Shown in pieces: positions 9,235-20,017 of a stretch of 64,000 nucleotides of DNA; position 1 is the stretch's first letter; every line of letters begins with the position of its first letter. The DNA comes from Streptomyces cellulosae (lineage in GTDB: Bacteria; Actinomycetota; Actinomycetes; Streptomycetales; Streptomycetaceae), in contig NZ_JOEV01000016.1 in NCBI RefSeq assembly GCF_000721105.1, positions 62,001-126,000 of the forward strand, in the 5' to 3' direction. Under the pieces are notes generated by a model that was given only the letters and a program-made list of their open reading frames with translations, was not told where the DNA came from and did not search any database. The translations under genes were made by a program, and so were the position numbers.

Positions 9235-11070
9235 ATGACTGAGTATGGCCGGGGCGAAGGCTCCGAACCGTGGCATCCGGAGGACCCGTTGTACGGGGAC
9301 GGCGGATGGGAAGGACAGCAGGCCCACCCGGGTCAGCAGTCCTCCTACGGCGGCCAGCCGCAGCACTATCCGGAGCAGCACCCGCAGCAGTCGCAGTACG
9401 ACCACGGAGGCTGGGGCGACGGCCGGCAGGCCCCATACGGTCAGGCGCAGCAGCACGACCAGCAGCAGTACGGCGAGCAGCAGCACTACCAGCACCAGAA
9501 CGACCAGCAGCCTTACGGACAGCAGCACGGTCAGCACCAGAACGACCAGCAGCCTTACGGGCAGCAGCAGTACGACCCTCAGTACGGGCAGCAGCACGGT
9601 CAGCAACAGTACGAGCAGCAGCACGCCGGCCGGCACCAGCAGAACCAGCAGTACGACAACGGCGGCTGGGCCGACGGCACGCATGGCCACGTCCAGTACA
9701 CCGACCCCTCCGACCCGTACGGGCAGCAGAACCTGGCGTACGGCAGCGAGCAGCCCGACCAGTACGGCACCCAGGACGCCTACCCGCCGCCGGAGCCGCC
9801 CGCCCGCCGGCAGGCAGAGCCCGCGCCGCCGCAGACCGACTGGGATCCCGGCCCGGACCAGGGCGAACACGCCTTCTTCGCGGGCGGCGACGATGACGAC
9901 GACGGCGATGACGACGAGCCGGGGGACCGCCGTGGACGCGGCGACCGGCGGGACAAGGGCGGCAAAGGCAGCAAAGGCGACAAGGAGAAGAAGCGCCGCA
10001 ACGGATGCGCCTGCCTGGTGGTCGTGCTGGTGTTCGGTGGCGGCCTGGGCACGGTCGCGTATTTCGGTTACCAGTACTACCAAAATCGTTTCGCCGCGGC
10101 TCCGGACTACGCGGGGAACGGAAACGGCGACCAGGTCACCGTGGTGATCCCCAAGGGTGCCGGCGGCTATGTGATCGGGCAGAAGCTGAAGGAAGCGGGC
10201 GTCGTCGAGAGTGTTGACGCGTTCGTCTCCGCGCAGCAGTCGAACCCGGAGGGAAAGACGATCCAGGACGGCGTCTACACGCTGGAGAAGCAGATGTCGG
10301 CCGCGAGTGCGGTCGAACTGCTGCTCAGTACGAAGAGCCGCAGCAATCTGATCATCGCCGAGGGTATGCGGAACACGGCGATCTACGCGTTGATCGACAA
10401 GCGCCTCGACGTGTCGGACGGCACCACGGCGAGCGTGGCGAAGAAGAAGTACAAGAGCCTCGGCCTGCCCGACTGGGCGCTCGGCCATCCCGATCTGAAG
10501 GATCCGCTGGAAGGGTTCCTCTATCCCTCCAGCTATGGGGTCAGCAAGGGTCAGAAGCCCGAGGCCGTCCTGAAGGACATGGTTTCCCGCGCCACTGAAA
10601 CGTACGAAAAGCTCGGCCTGGACAAGAAGGCGAAGGGCCTCGGGCTTGACGGCCCGTGGCAGTTGCTCACCGTCGCGAGCCTTGCCCAGGCCGAAGGCAC
10701 CAGCCACGACGACTTCCGCAAAATGGCCGAGGTCGTTTACAACCGCCTCAAACCCGGGAACCCCGAGACCTACGGCGCGCTGGAGTTCGACTCCACGTAC
10801 AACTACGTGAAGAACCAGAGCAAGATCGACCTGAGCATCGCCGAACTGCGCAAATACAACAACCCTTACAACACGTACTACATCAAGGGCCTGCCGCCCG
10901 GCCCCATCGACAATCCCGGCGAGCAGGCACTCAAAGGCGCGCTCAACCCGACGCACGACGGCTGGTACTACTTCATCTCGACGGACGGCAAGACCAGCAA
11001 GTTCACGAAGACGCTCGCCGAACACCAGAAACTGGTCGACGAGTGGAACGCGTCAAGGAACAAGAACTGA
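9235..11070 (+). CDS. mltG: Endolytic murein transglycosylase MltG with long Q-rich cytoplasmic tail
   Basis: 611 residues. A single transmembrane segment (about 258-283, CLVVVLVFGGGLGTVAYFGY) separates an unusually long cytoplasmic N-terminus from the extracytoplasmic YceG/MltG domain, which cuts nascent glycan strands. The catalytic glutamate lies in ASLAQAEGTS (about residue 487), followed by VVYNRL. The first 130 residues are Q/Y/G/H-rich with an internal duplication at 9490-9518 and 9532-9560 (29 identical bases, 42 bp apart). An acidic then lysine/glycine-rich stretch follows before the membrane. MltG proteins outside actinobacteria lack this tail. The stop overlaps aroE (ATGA). Confidence 0.92.
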   Translation: MTEYGRGEGSEPWHPEDPLYGDGGWEGQQAHPGQQSSYGGQPQHYPEQHPQQSQYDHGGWGDGRQAPYGQAQQHDQQQYGEQQHYQHQNDQQPYGQQHGQHQNDQQPYGQQQYDPQYGQQHGQQQYEQQHAGRHQQNQQYDNGGWADGTHGHVQYTDPSDPYGQQNLAYGSEQPDQYGTQDAYPPPEPPARRQAEPAPPQTDWDPGPDQGEHAFFAGGDDDDDGDDDEPGDRRGRGDRRDKGGKGSKGDKEKKRRNGCACLVVVLVFGGGLGTVAYFGYQYYQNRFAAAPDYAGNGNGDQVTVVIPKGAGGYVIGQKLKEAGVVESVDAFVSAQQSNPEGKTIQDGVYTLEKQMSAASAVELLLSTKSRSNLIIAEGMRNTAIYALIDKRLDVSDGTTASVAKKKYKSLGLPDWALGHPDLKDPLEGFLYPSSYGVSKGQKPEAVLKDMVSRATETYEKLGLDKKAKGLGLDGPWQLLTVASLAQAEGTSHDDFRKMAEVVYNRLKPGNPETYGALEFDSTYNYVKNQSKIDLSIAELRKYNNPYNTYYIKGLPPGPIDNPGEQALKGALNPTHDGWYYFISTDGKTSKFTKTLAEHQKLVDEWNASRNKN

Positions 11071-11897
11071 TGACAACCCCTCGAAGGGCCGCCGTGCTCG
11101 GCAAGCCCATCGCCCACTCCCTCTCCCCGGCGCTGCACCGCGCCGCCTACGCGGAACTGGGCCTCACCGGCTGGTCCTACGACCGGTTCGAGCTCGACGA
11201 GGCCGCGCTGCCCGGGTTCTTCGCCGAGCTCGGGCCGGAGTGGGCCGGGCTGTCGGTGACCATGCCGCTGAAGCGGGCCGTCATTCCGCTGCTCGACGAG
11301 ATCAGCGAGACGGGGGCCTCGGTCGACGCGGTCAACACGGTCGTGTTCACCGAGGACGGCCGTCGAGTCGGGGACAACACCGACATCCCCGGCATCGTCG
11401 CCGCCCTCAGGGAGCACGGCATCGAACAGGTCGACTCGGCCGCGATCCTCGGCGCCGGCGCCACCGCCTCCTCCGCGCTCGCCGCCCTGGCCCGCGTCTG
11501 CACCGGCGAGGTCGTCGCCTACGTCCGCAGCGAGGCCCGCGCCGCCGAGATGCGGCAGTGGGGGGAGCGGCTCGGCATCGAGGTGCGGACGGCCGACTGG
11601 GCGGACGCCGCCGAGGCCCTGCGCGCCCCGCTCGTCATCGCCACCACCCCCGCCGGGACGACCGACGCGCTCTCCGCGGCCGTGCCGGAACGCCCCGCCA
11701 CCCTCTTCGACGTGCTCTACGACCCGTGGCCGACCGAACTCGCGGCCCGCTGGTCGGCGTACGGCGGGGCGGTGGTCAGCGGACTCGACCTGCTGGTGCA
11801 CCAGGCGGTGCTGCAGGTGGAGCAGATGACGGGGCGCACCCCGGCTCCCCTGGACGCCATGCGCAAGGCCGGCGAACACGCGCTCGCAGCCCGCTGA
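11070..11897 (+). CDS. aroE: Shikimate dehydrogenase
   Basis: 275 residues; reduces 3-dehydroshikimate to shikimate with NADPH. The substrate site includes IAHSLSPALH (about 12-21) and VTMPLKR with its catalytic lysine (about residue 70). The nucleotide-binding motif GAGATASSAL lies near residue 130. The family-typical C-terminus QAVLQVEQMTG is present. ATG 11070 overlaps the mltG stop as ATGA, so translation is coupled although the two functions differ. aroC follows after a 186-bp gap. Confidence 0.94.
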   Translation: MTTPRRAAVLGKPIAHSLSPALHRAAYAELGLTGWSYDRFELDEAALPGFFAELGPEWAGLSVTMPLKRAVIPLLDEISETGASVDAVNTVVFTEDGRRVGDNTDIPGIVAALREHGIEQVDSAAILGAGATASSALAALARVCTGEVVAYVRSEARAAEMRQWGERLGIEVRTADWADAAEALRAPLVIATTPAGTTDALSAAVPERPATLFDVLYDPWPTELAARWSAYGGAVVSGLDLLVHQAVLQVEQMTGRTPAPLDAMRKAGEHALAAR

Positions 11898-12083
11898 AAG
11901 CCGCCCGTCCCCCGTCGGGACGGCGGTGCGTCGTCCGCCTTGTGGACCGGCGGCCGGGTCCCGGGCCCGGACGTGGGAGGATCGGAGATGGCGGGCCGGG
12001 GCCGCGCACCTGGTCGCGCCGATGCCGTACGCGAGGACGAGCGTGCGGCGGGCAGTACCAGGGCGCGAGACTGAGGAGCACCG

Positions 12084-13264
12084 TTGAGCAGGTTGCGCTG
12101 GCTGACCGCGGGGGAGTCCCACGGTCCCGCACTCGTGGCGACGCTGGAGGGCCTTCCCGCCGGCGTCCCGATCACCACCGAGATGGTGGCGGACCACCTG
12201 GCCCGGCGCCGGCTCGGCTATGGGCGTGGTGCGCGCATGAAGTTCGAGCGTGACGAGGTCACGTTCCTCGGAGGTGTGCGACACGGCCTCACCCTCGGCT
12301 CCCCGGTCGCGATCATGGTGGGCAACACCGAGTGGCCGAAGTGGGAGCAGGTCATGGCGGCCGACCCCGTCGACCCTGAGATCCTCGCCGGTCTGGCCCG
12401 CAACGCACCGCTGACCCGCCCGCGCCCCGGCCACGCCGACCTCGCCGGTATGCAGAAGTACGGCTTCGATGAGGCCCGGCCGATCCTGGAGCGGGCCTCC
12501 GCCCGGGAGACGGCGGCCCGGGTGGCGCTGGGCGCGGTCGCCCGGTCGTACCTGAAGGAGACGGCCGGCATCGAGATCGTCTCGCACGTCGTCGAGCTGG
12601 CCTCGGCCAAGGCCCCGCAGGGGGTTTACCCGACCCCCGCGGACGTCGAGAGGCTGGACGCGGACCCGGTGCGCTGTCTGGACGCGGACGCCTCGAAGGC
12701 GATGGTCGCGGAGATCGACCAGGCCCACAAGGACGGCGACACCCTGGGCGGTGTGGTCGAGATCCTGGCGTACGACGTTCCGGTGGGCCTGGGCTCGCAT
12801 GTGCACTGGGACCGCAAGCTGGACGCCCGGCTGGCCGGTGCCCTCATGGGCATCCAGGCGATCAAGGGCGTCGAGGTCGGCGACGGCTTCGACCTGGCGC
12901 GGGTGCCGGGCTCGAAGGCGCACGACGAGATCGTGCGGACGGGCGAGGGCATCCGACGGGTCTCCGGCCGGTCCGGCGGCACCGAGGGCGGCCTGAGCAC
13001 GGGCGAGCTGCTGCGGGTGCGAGCGGCGATGAAGCCGATCGCGACCGTCCCGCGCGCGCTGCAGACTGTGGACGTGGCCACCGGTGAGGCCGCTCAGGCC
13101 CACCACCAGCGCTCCGACGTGTCCGCGGTCCCGGCGGCCGGGATCGTCGCCGAGGCGATGGTCGCCCTCGTCCTCGCGGACGCGGTGGCGGAGAAGTTCG
13201 GCGGCGACAGCGTGCCCGAGACCCGCCGCAACGTGCGCTCCTACCTCGACAACCTGGTGGTCCG

Positions 13265-13268
<4 letters not shown>
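12084..13268 (+). CDS. aroC: Chorismate synthase
   Basis: 394 residues; converts EPSP to chorismate with reduced FMN, the last step of the shikimate pathway. Conserved signatures are GESHGPAL near the N-terminus, [14 protein letters not shown], and GGxxGGLSTGE ([13 protein letters not shown]) in the middle. The start is TTG 12084, placed 6 bp after GAGGAG (12072-12077); it gives the conserved [14 protein letters not shown]-terminus. The 3' end overlaps aroK by four bases (GTGA). The 186 bp upstream could hold a promoter, but no clear box was seen. Confidence 0.96.
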
Positions 13269-14871
<1,603 letters not shown>

Positions 14872-15062
14872 GTCCGGCCGTACTCCATCCGCCCGATTCG
14901 CCTTGCACACCGGGCACTTCGGACCGCCCCCGGCCGTTTCACCAAACGACGGCAGGGGGCGGTACCGTTCGGGTGGGGGATGCTCCCACACCCTTCAGGC
15001 AGCGGGGGAAAGCGGGTACGCCCGCTGTCAGCGCCCAAGAGAACGAGACGGAGTGGCACCGG

Positions 15063-15935
15063 ATGCAGCACGCAGTGGGTTCTCCGCTGCCGCCGCCCCA
15101 CCAGCCGGGGCACGGACCGGCCACCGGCTGGTCGCCGGCCGCACATCACCCGGGTGCACACCCCCCGGGCGCACACCAGGGCACCGGCCCCGTGCCCCCG
15201 CCGCCTCCGGCCCCGGGCTTCACCGGAGCCGGAGCCCCCTCGGCGCCCGTGCCCCCCACCCCGCAGCACGCCCCGGCACCCCCCACACCGGACACCACCG
15301 GCCATGTGGCCCTGCCGCCCGGTGGCCCCGTCACCATGCCCAGCGCGCCGCCCGCCACGGCCGCCCCCGACCCGGCCGCCACCACCCTCGCGGTGCTGCT
15401 CATAGGCCCCGCGGGCGCCGGCAAGACCAGCGTCGCCAAATACTGGGCGGACCACCGCCGGGTCCCCACCGCCCACATCAGCCTCGACGACGTCCGCGAA
15501 TGGGTCCGCTCCGGCTTCGCCGACCCCCAGTCCGGGTGGAACGACCACTCCGAGGCCCAGTACCGCCTGGCCCGCCGCACCTGCGGCTTCGCCGCGCGCA
15601 ACTTCCTCGCCAACGGCATCTCGTGCATCCTCGACGACGCCGTCTTCCCCGACCGCCCGGTCGTCGGCCTCGGCGGCTGGAAGCGTCACGTCGGCCCGGG
15701 TCTGCTCCCGGTCGTCCTGCTGCCCGGCCTGGAGATCGTCCTGGAGCGCAACGCCGAACGCTCCGGCAACCGCCGCCTCACCGACGACGAGGTCGCCCGC
15801 ATCCACGGCCGCATGGCCGGCTGGTACGGCTCCGGCCTCCCGATCATCGACAACTCCCAACTGGACGTACCGCAGACGGCTCAGCTCCTGGACGACGTAC
15901 TGGCGAGGTCCATGGCGAGCCCGCCCAACTGGTAG
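15063..15935 (+). CDS. P-loop ATPase (zeta-toxin/kinase-like) with proline-rich N-terminus
   Basis: 290 residues. The first ~105 are low complexity, rich in Pro, Ala, His and Gly, and look disordered. A compact P-loop domain follows with GPAGAGKTS (about 115-123), a kinase-like ISLDDVREWVRSGF, and a C-terminal DNSQLDVPQTA. The layout resembles AAA_33/zeta-type small-molecule kinases. No antitoxin gene is adjacent, so it is unlikely to be a toxin-antitoxin pair. ATG 15063 follows GGAG at 15050-15053. It lies between aroB and the M24 gene in the same direction. The substrate is unknown. Confidence 0.7.
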   Translation: MQHAVGSPLPPPHQPGHGPATGWSPAAHHPGAHPPGAHQGTGPVPPPPPAPGFTGAGAPSAPVPPTPQHAPAPPTPDTTGHVALPPGGPVTMPSAPPATAAPDPAATTLAVLLIGPAGAGKTSVAKYWADHRRVPTAHISLDDVREWVRSGFADPQSGWNDHSEAQYRLARRTCGFAARNFLANGISCILDDAVFPDRPVVGLGGWKRHVGPGLLPVVLLPGLEIVLERNAERSGNRRLTDDEVARIHGRMAGWYGSGLPIIDNSQLDVPQTAQLLDDVLARSMASPPNW

Positions 15936-16148
15936 CCGGCCTCCAGGCGCGCGGTGCTGGATCGATGTGCGCCTCGTCCCCCACTGCCGGCTTCGCTCGG
16001 GCGGGTAGCCCCCCTCGTGGGCGCGACCAGCTCCCACGGACCGGCAGACGGCACAGAACCGTCACACCCATCCCGTCCCCCGATCGGCTCCTGCCCACTC
16101 GGCCTCTCTCAAGCGGCGGCCCACCTGCCGGGCTCCTACGCTCGTGTC

Positions 16149-17255
16149 ATGTCAGAGGTCCACGCTGCCCGCCGAGCCCGCCTACGGGAACGCTGCCAAG
16201 CCAGCGGCAGCGCCTCCGCGCTGGTCTCCCGCCCCGCCAACGTCCGCTACCTCGCAGGTGCCGCCCCGCACGGCGCCGTCCTGCTCCTCGGCCGGACCGA
16301 GGACCTGCTGCTGTGCCCCGGCCCGCCGGACGAGCGCCCCGCGGAGGGCCGGCCCGACGAGGCCCTGCGGGTGGAGCGGCTGCCCGGTCCCGGCGGTGAT
16401 CCCGCCGTCGCCGCGGCCGACCTCGCGGCGGGCCAGGGCGGAGAGTGCCTGGCCGTCGAGGAGCACCACCTCACCGTCGCCCGGCACCGTGCCATCCGCT
16501 CGGTGGTGCCCCGGCTGCGCCTGATCGACCTGGGCGGCGCGGTGGAGCAGCTGAGGGTGGTGAAGGACGAGGAGGAGATCTCCTGCCTCAGGATCGGCGC
16601 CGAGATCGCCGACCAGGCACTGGGGGAACTGCTCGAATCCATCCTGGTCGGCCGCACCGAACGCCATCTCGCCCTCGAACTGGAGCGGCGTCTGGTCGAC
16701 CACGGCGCCGACGGCCCCGCCTTCGCGACCTCCGTCGCCACCGGCCCGAACTCCGGCAGACGCGGCCACCGCCCCACCGACCGACGGGTCGAGGAGGGCG
16801 ACTTCCTCTCCGTCTGCCTGGGCGCGAGCTATCGCGGCTACCGCTGCGAGATCGGCCGTACCTTCGTCATCGGTACGTCCCCCACGGACTGGCAGATCGA
16901 GCTGTACGACCTCGTCTTCGCCGCTCAGCGGGCCGGCCGGGAGGCGCTTGCCCCAGGTGTCGCCCACCGTGACGTGGACCGGGCCGCACGTCAGGTGCTG
17001 GACTCGGCGGGGTACGCGGAGAGCCTTCCCGCCCTGACCGGACACGGTGTGGGACTCGAAATCGACGAGGACCCGCAGTTGGGTCCCGCGGCCATGGGTA
17101 AACTGGACGCTTGCGTGCCGGTCACCGTCGAACCGGGGGTCCACCTCCCGGGCCGGGGCGGTGTCCGGATCGATGACACGCTCGTCGTCCGCCCCGAGGC
17201 GGACGGCGGACCCGAGCTACTCACCATCACGACCAAGGAGCTGCTCGCCCTGTAG
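16149..17255 (+). CDS. M24 (aminopeptidase P/prolidase-like) family protein with altered metal ligands
   Basis: 368 residues with the creatinase-like N-terminal domain and the pita-bread C-terminal domain of M24 peptidases (Xaa-Pro peptidases). Three of the five expected metal ligands differ. The DFGA-type aspartate reads C (SVCLGA), the second aspartate of the SDMTRT-type motif reads E (RCEIGRT), and the last glutamate reads D (RIDDTL). The histidine of TGHGVGLE and the glutamate of TVEPGVHL are kept. It may be a divergent or inactive member. ATG 16149 was chosen as the start. efp follows 51 bp later, an order common in bacteria. Confidence 0.82.
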   Translation: MSEVHAARRARLRERCQASGSASALVSRPANVRYLAGAAPHGAVLLLGRTEDLLLCPGPPDERPAEGRPDEALRVERLPGPGGDPAVAAADLAAGQGGECLAVEEHHLTVARHRAIRSVVPRLRLIDLGGAVEQLRVVKDEEEISCLRIGAEIADQALGELLESILVGRTERHLALELERRLVDHGADGPAFATSVATGPNSGRRGHRPTDRRVEEGDFLSVCLGASYRGYRCEIGRTFVIGTSPTDWQIELYDLVFAAQRAGREALAPGVAHRDVDRAARQVLDSAGYAESLPALTGHGVGLEIDEDPQLGPAAMGKLDACVPVTVEPGVHLPGRGGVRIDDTLVVRPEADGGPELLTITTKELLAL

Positions 17256-17306
17256 GCAGGTGCGTGCGCCGGGGTCGTCCACGTCAGTCCAGGAGATTCC
17301 GCAACC

Positions 17307-17873
17307 GTGGCTTCCACGAACGACCTCAAGAACGGCCTGGTGCTCAAGCTCGAAGGCGGCCAGCTCTGGTCCGTCGTCGAGTTCCAGCACGTCAAGCCCG
17401 GCAAGGGCCCGGCCTTCGTGCGCACCAAGCTCAAGAACGTGCTCTCCGGCAAGGTCGTCGACAAGACGTTCAACGCCGGCGTCAAGGTCGAGACGGCCAC
17501 GATTGACAAGCGCGACATGCAGTTCTCCTACATGGACGGCGAGTACTTCGTCTTCATGGACATGGAGACCTACGACCAGCTCATGGTCGACCGCAAGGCC
17601 GTCGGCGACGCCGCCAACTTCCTGATCGAGGGCTTCACGGCCACCGTCGCGCAGCACGAGGGCGAGGTGCTCTTCGTCGAGCTGCCGGCCGCCGTCGAGC
17701 TCGTGGTCCAGGAAACCGAGCCGGGCGTCCAGGGCGACCGCTCCACCGGCGGCACCAAGCCCGCCACGCTGGAGACGGGCCACCAGATCCAGGTCCCGCT
17801 CTTCATCACCACCGGCGAGAAGATCAAGGTCGACACCCGCACGAGCGACTACCTCGGCCGGGTGAACAGCTAA
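17307..17873 (+). CDS. efp: Elongation factor P
   Basis: 188 residues; binds stalled ribosomes at the E site and promotes peptide bonds at consecutive prolines. Three beta-barrel domains of normal length are present. The tip of domain I reads KPGKGPAF, with the functional lysine at about residue 33. This Pro-flanked loop is the actinobacterial type, reported to work without lysine modification; no epmA, epmB or ymfI-like gene is nearby. The start is GTG 17307, after an AGGAG (17290-17294). nusB starts 2 bp after the stop. Confidence 0.96.
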   Translation: MASTNDLKNGLVLKLEGGQLWSVVEFQHVKPGKGPAFVRTKLKNVLSGKVVDKTFNAGVKVETATIDKRDMQFSYMDGEYFVFMDMETYDQLMVDRKAVGDAANFLIEGFTATVAQHEGEVLFVELPAAVELVVQETEPGVQGDRSTGGTKPATLETGHQIQVPLFITTGEKIKVDTRTSDYLGRVNS

Positions 17874-17875
17874 CC

Positions 17876-18310
17876 GTGGCTGCCCGCAACACGGCCCGCA
17901 AGCGCGCCTTCCAGATCCTCTTCGAGGGCGACCAGCGCGGGGCCGACGTCCTGACCGTCCTCGCGGACTGGATCCGGCTCTCCCGGGGCGACACCCGGCA
18001 GCCGCCCGTGAGCGAGTACACGATGCAGCTCGTCGAGGGCTACGCGCAGCACGCGAAGCGTATCGACGAGCTGCTCGCTCAGTACTCGGTCGGCTGGACG
18101 CTCGACCGGATGCCGGTCGTCGATCGCAACATCCTGCGCCTCGGCGCCTACGAGCTGATCTGGGCGGACGAGACGCCGGACGCCGTCGTGCTCGACGAGA
18201 TGGTGCAGCTGGCGAAGGAGTTCTCCACGGACGAGTCACCCTCGTTCGTCAACGGTCTGCTCGGCCGGCTCAAGGACCTCAAGCCCTCGCTGCGCCGGGA
18301 CGAGGCGTAA
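17876..18310 (+). CDS. nusB: Transcription antitermination protein NusB
   Basis: 144 residues, all-helical NusB fold; joins S10, NusA and NusG on boxA RNA to antiterminate rRNA transcription. It opens with ARNTARKRAFQILFEGDQR and holds the conserved VDRNILRLGAYEL and SPSFVNGLLGRL blocks. The GTG start is 2 bp after efp, so the genes are co-transcribed. Strong hairpins right after the gene end the operon. Confidence 0.96.
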   Translation: MAARNTARKRAFQILFEGDQRGADVLTVLADWIRLSRGDTRQPPVSEYTMQLVEGYAQHAKRIDELLAQYSVGWTLDRMPVVDRNILRLGAYELIWADETPDAVVLDEMVQLAKEFSTDESPSFVNGLLGRLKDLKPSLRRDEA

Positions 18311-18349
18311 GAGCGCCAGGAACGCCAGGATCACCGCAGAGCTAGGAAA

Positions 18350-18391
18350 CGCCCAGGGGCCTACAGCGATCTCGCTGTGGGCCCCTGGGCG
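18350..18391 (+). terminator. nusB terminator hairpin
   Basis: Two 20-base arms, 18350-18369 and 18372-18391, pair along their whole length with a single G-U wobble and a minimal loop. It begins 40 bp after the nusB stop. The length and stability make a strong terminator or processing stop, even without a T-tract. Confidence 0.8.
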
Positions 18392-18428
18392 TCGCGCTGC
18401 CCGAGAGGCCCCCGAAGGGCGCAGAAAG

Positions 18429-18472
18429 CCGCCGGGGTGGCCGGAACCGTGAAGTTCCGGCCACCCCGGCGG
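18429..18472. terminator. Bidirectional terminator between nusB and bldD
   Basis: Perfect 19-bp stem: 18429-18447 pairs with 18454-18472 around loop CGTGAA. Read on the minus strand it lies 41 bp after the bldD stop and is followed by CTTTCTGC, a weak U-tract. Read on the plus strand it backs up the nusB terminator. It isolates the two convergent units. Confidence 0.8.
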
Positions 18473-18513
18473 TACGTTTCTGCTGAACTCGTCCGGCAGA
18501 CCTGGTGGAGCGC

Positions 18514-19017
18514 TCAGCTCTCCTCGTGGGAGGCCACCGCGCGACGCGCGTCCGCGTCCAGGACGCCCCAGCTGATCAGCTGCTCGGTGAGGACCGAGGG
18601 CGACTGGTCGTAGATGACGGCGAGTGTGCGCAGGTCGTCCTGACGGATCGAGAGCACCTTGCCGTTGTAGTCACCGCGCTGGGACTGGATCGTGGCCGCA
18701 TACCGCTGCAGCGGACCCGCCTTCTCGGCCGGCACGTGGGCCAGCCGCTCCAGGTCCAGGACCAGCTTCGGCGGCGGCTCGGCGGCGCCGCCCGGCGTGG
18801 TGCCGGGCAGCAGCTCCTGCACAGGAACGCCATAGAAATCGGCCAGCTCGGCAAGACGCTGCACGGTCACGGCGCGGTCGCCGCGCTCGTACGAACCGAC
18901 CACCACGGCCTTCCAGCGCCCCTGGGACTTCTCCTCGACACCGTGGAGGGAAAGGCCCTGCTGGGTGCGGATGGCCCGGAGCTTGGCCCCGAGCTGTTTG
19001 GCGTATTCGCTGGACAT
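18514..19017 (-). CDS. bldD: Developmental master regulator BldD
   Basis: 167 residues, the exact length of known BldD. The N-terminal Xre-type helix-turn-helix (about 7-66) is followed by a proline-rich linker and a C-terminal domain. The c-di-GMP signature is intact: R114-G-D116, eight residues, then R125-Q-D-D128. In Streptomyces, c-di-GMP bound here dimerises BldD, which then represses sporulation genes during vegetative growth. The frame extends upstream, but ATG 19017 gives the conserved MSSEYAKQLGAKL start. A promoter with a perfect BldD box lies upstream, consistent with autorepression. Confidence 0.97.
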   Translation of the reverse strand: MSSEYAKQLGAKLRAIRTQQGLSLHGVEEKSQGRWKAVVVGSYERGDRAVTVQRLAELADFYGVPVQELLPGTTPGGAAEPPPKLVLDLERLAHVPAEKAGPLQRYAATIQSQRGDYNGKVLSIRQDDLRTLAVIYDQSPSVLTEQLISWGVLDADARRAVASHEES

Positions 19018-19087
19018 ATGGCTCCCCGGACACTGTGTCGACGCGACTGGGTTGGGGTCCAGGCCGCGCGGCTGGTAACTCACTGTG

Positions 19088-19117
19088 AGGTTACGCAGCG
19101 TTACTCTCCCGCGTCAA
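19088..19117 (-). promoter_or_regulatory. bldD promoter
   Basis: Read on the minus strand: -35 TTGACG (19112-19117), an 18-base spacer, -10 TAACCT (19088-19093). This fits a vegetative sigma promoter and would give a leader of roughly 65 nt before the bldD ATG. The BldD box overlaps the -10 and spacer. Confidence 0.6.
19090..19104. promoter_or_regulatory. BldD operator in the bldD promoter
   Basis: GTTACGCAGCGTTAC matches the published BldD consensus NTNACNC(A/T)GNGTNAN at every defined position and is a perfect palindrome around its centre. It overlaps the bldD -10, so binding should block transcription. Two weaker palindromes flank it: CTCACTGTGAG at 19079-19089 and GACACTGTGTC at 19029-19039; the second matches the core of the consensus. 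Confidence 0.75.
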
Positions 19118-19246
19118 GCCGAATGGTCCACACCGACGCTTCCGTGGAAGCGGGCGCCGATTGAGCCAGGAGAGTGGTCCCGGGTCGCCGAGGGGGTGAT
19201 CCGGGCGGTCGAGCGGGCCTGCTACCGTGGATGGCGCAAATCCGAC

Positions 19247-19926
<680 letters not shown>

Positions 19927-20017
19927 CAGCCCGGCGTACGCCACTGCCGTACGCCCCGCTCACACGCCCGCGCCTGCCCGAATCCTCCCCAATGAACTGC
20001 CTTACGGAGCCTGACAG

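Noticed and set aside
15063..15935. Toxin-antitoxin system based on the zeta-like domain
   Set aside because: No small antitoxin gene lies next to it, and the gene sits in a conserved housekeeping neighbourhood.
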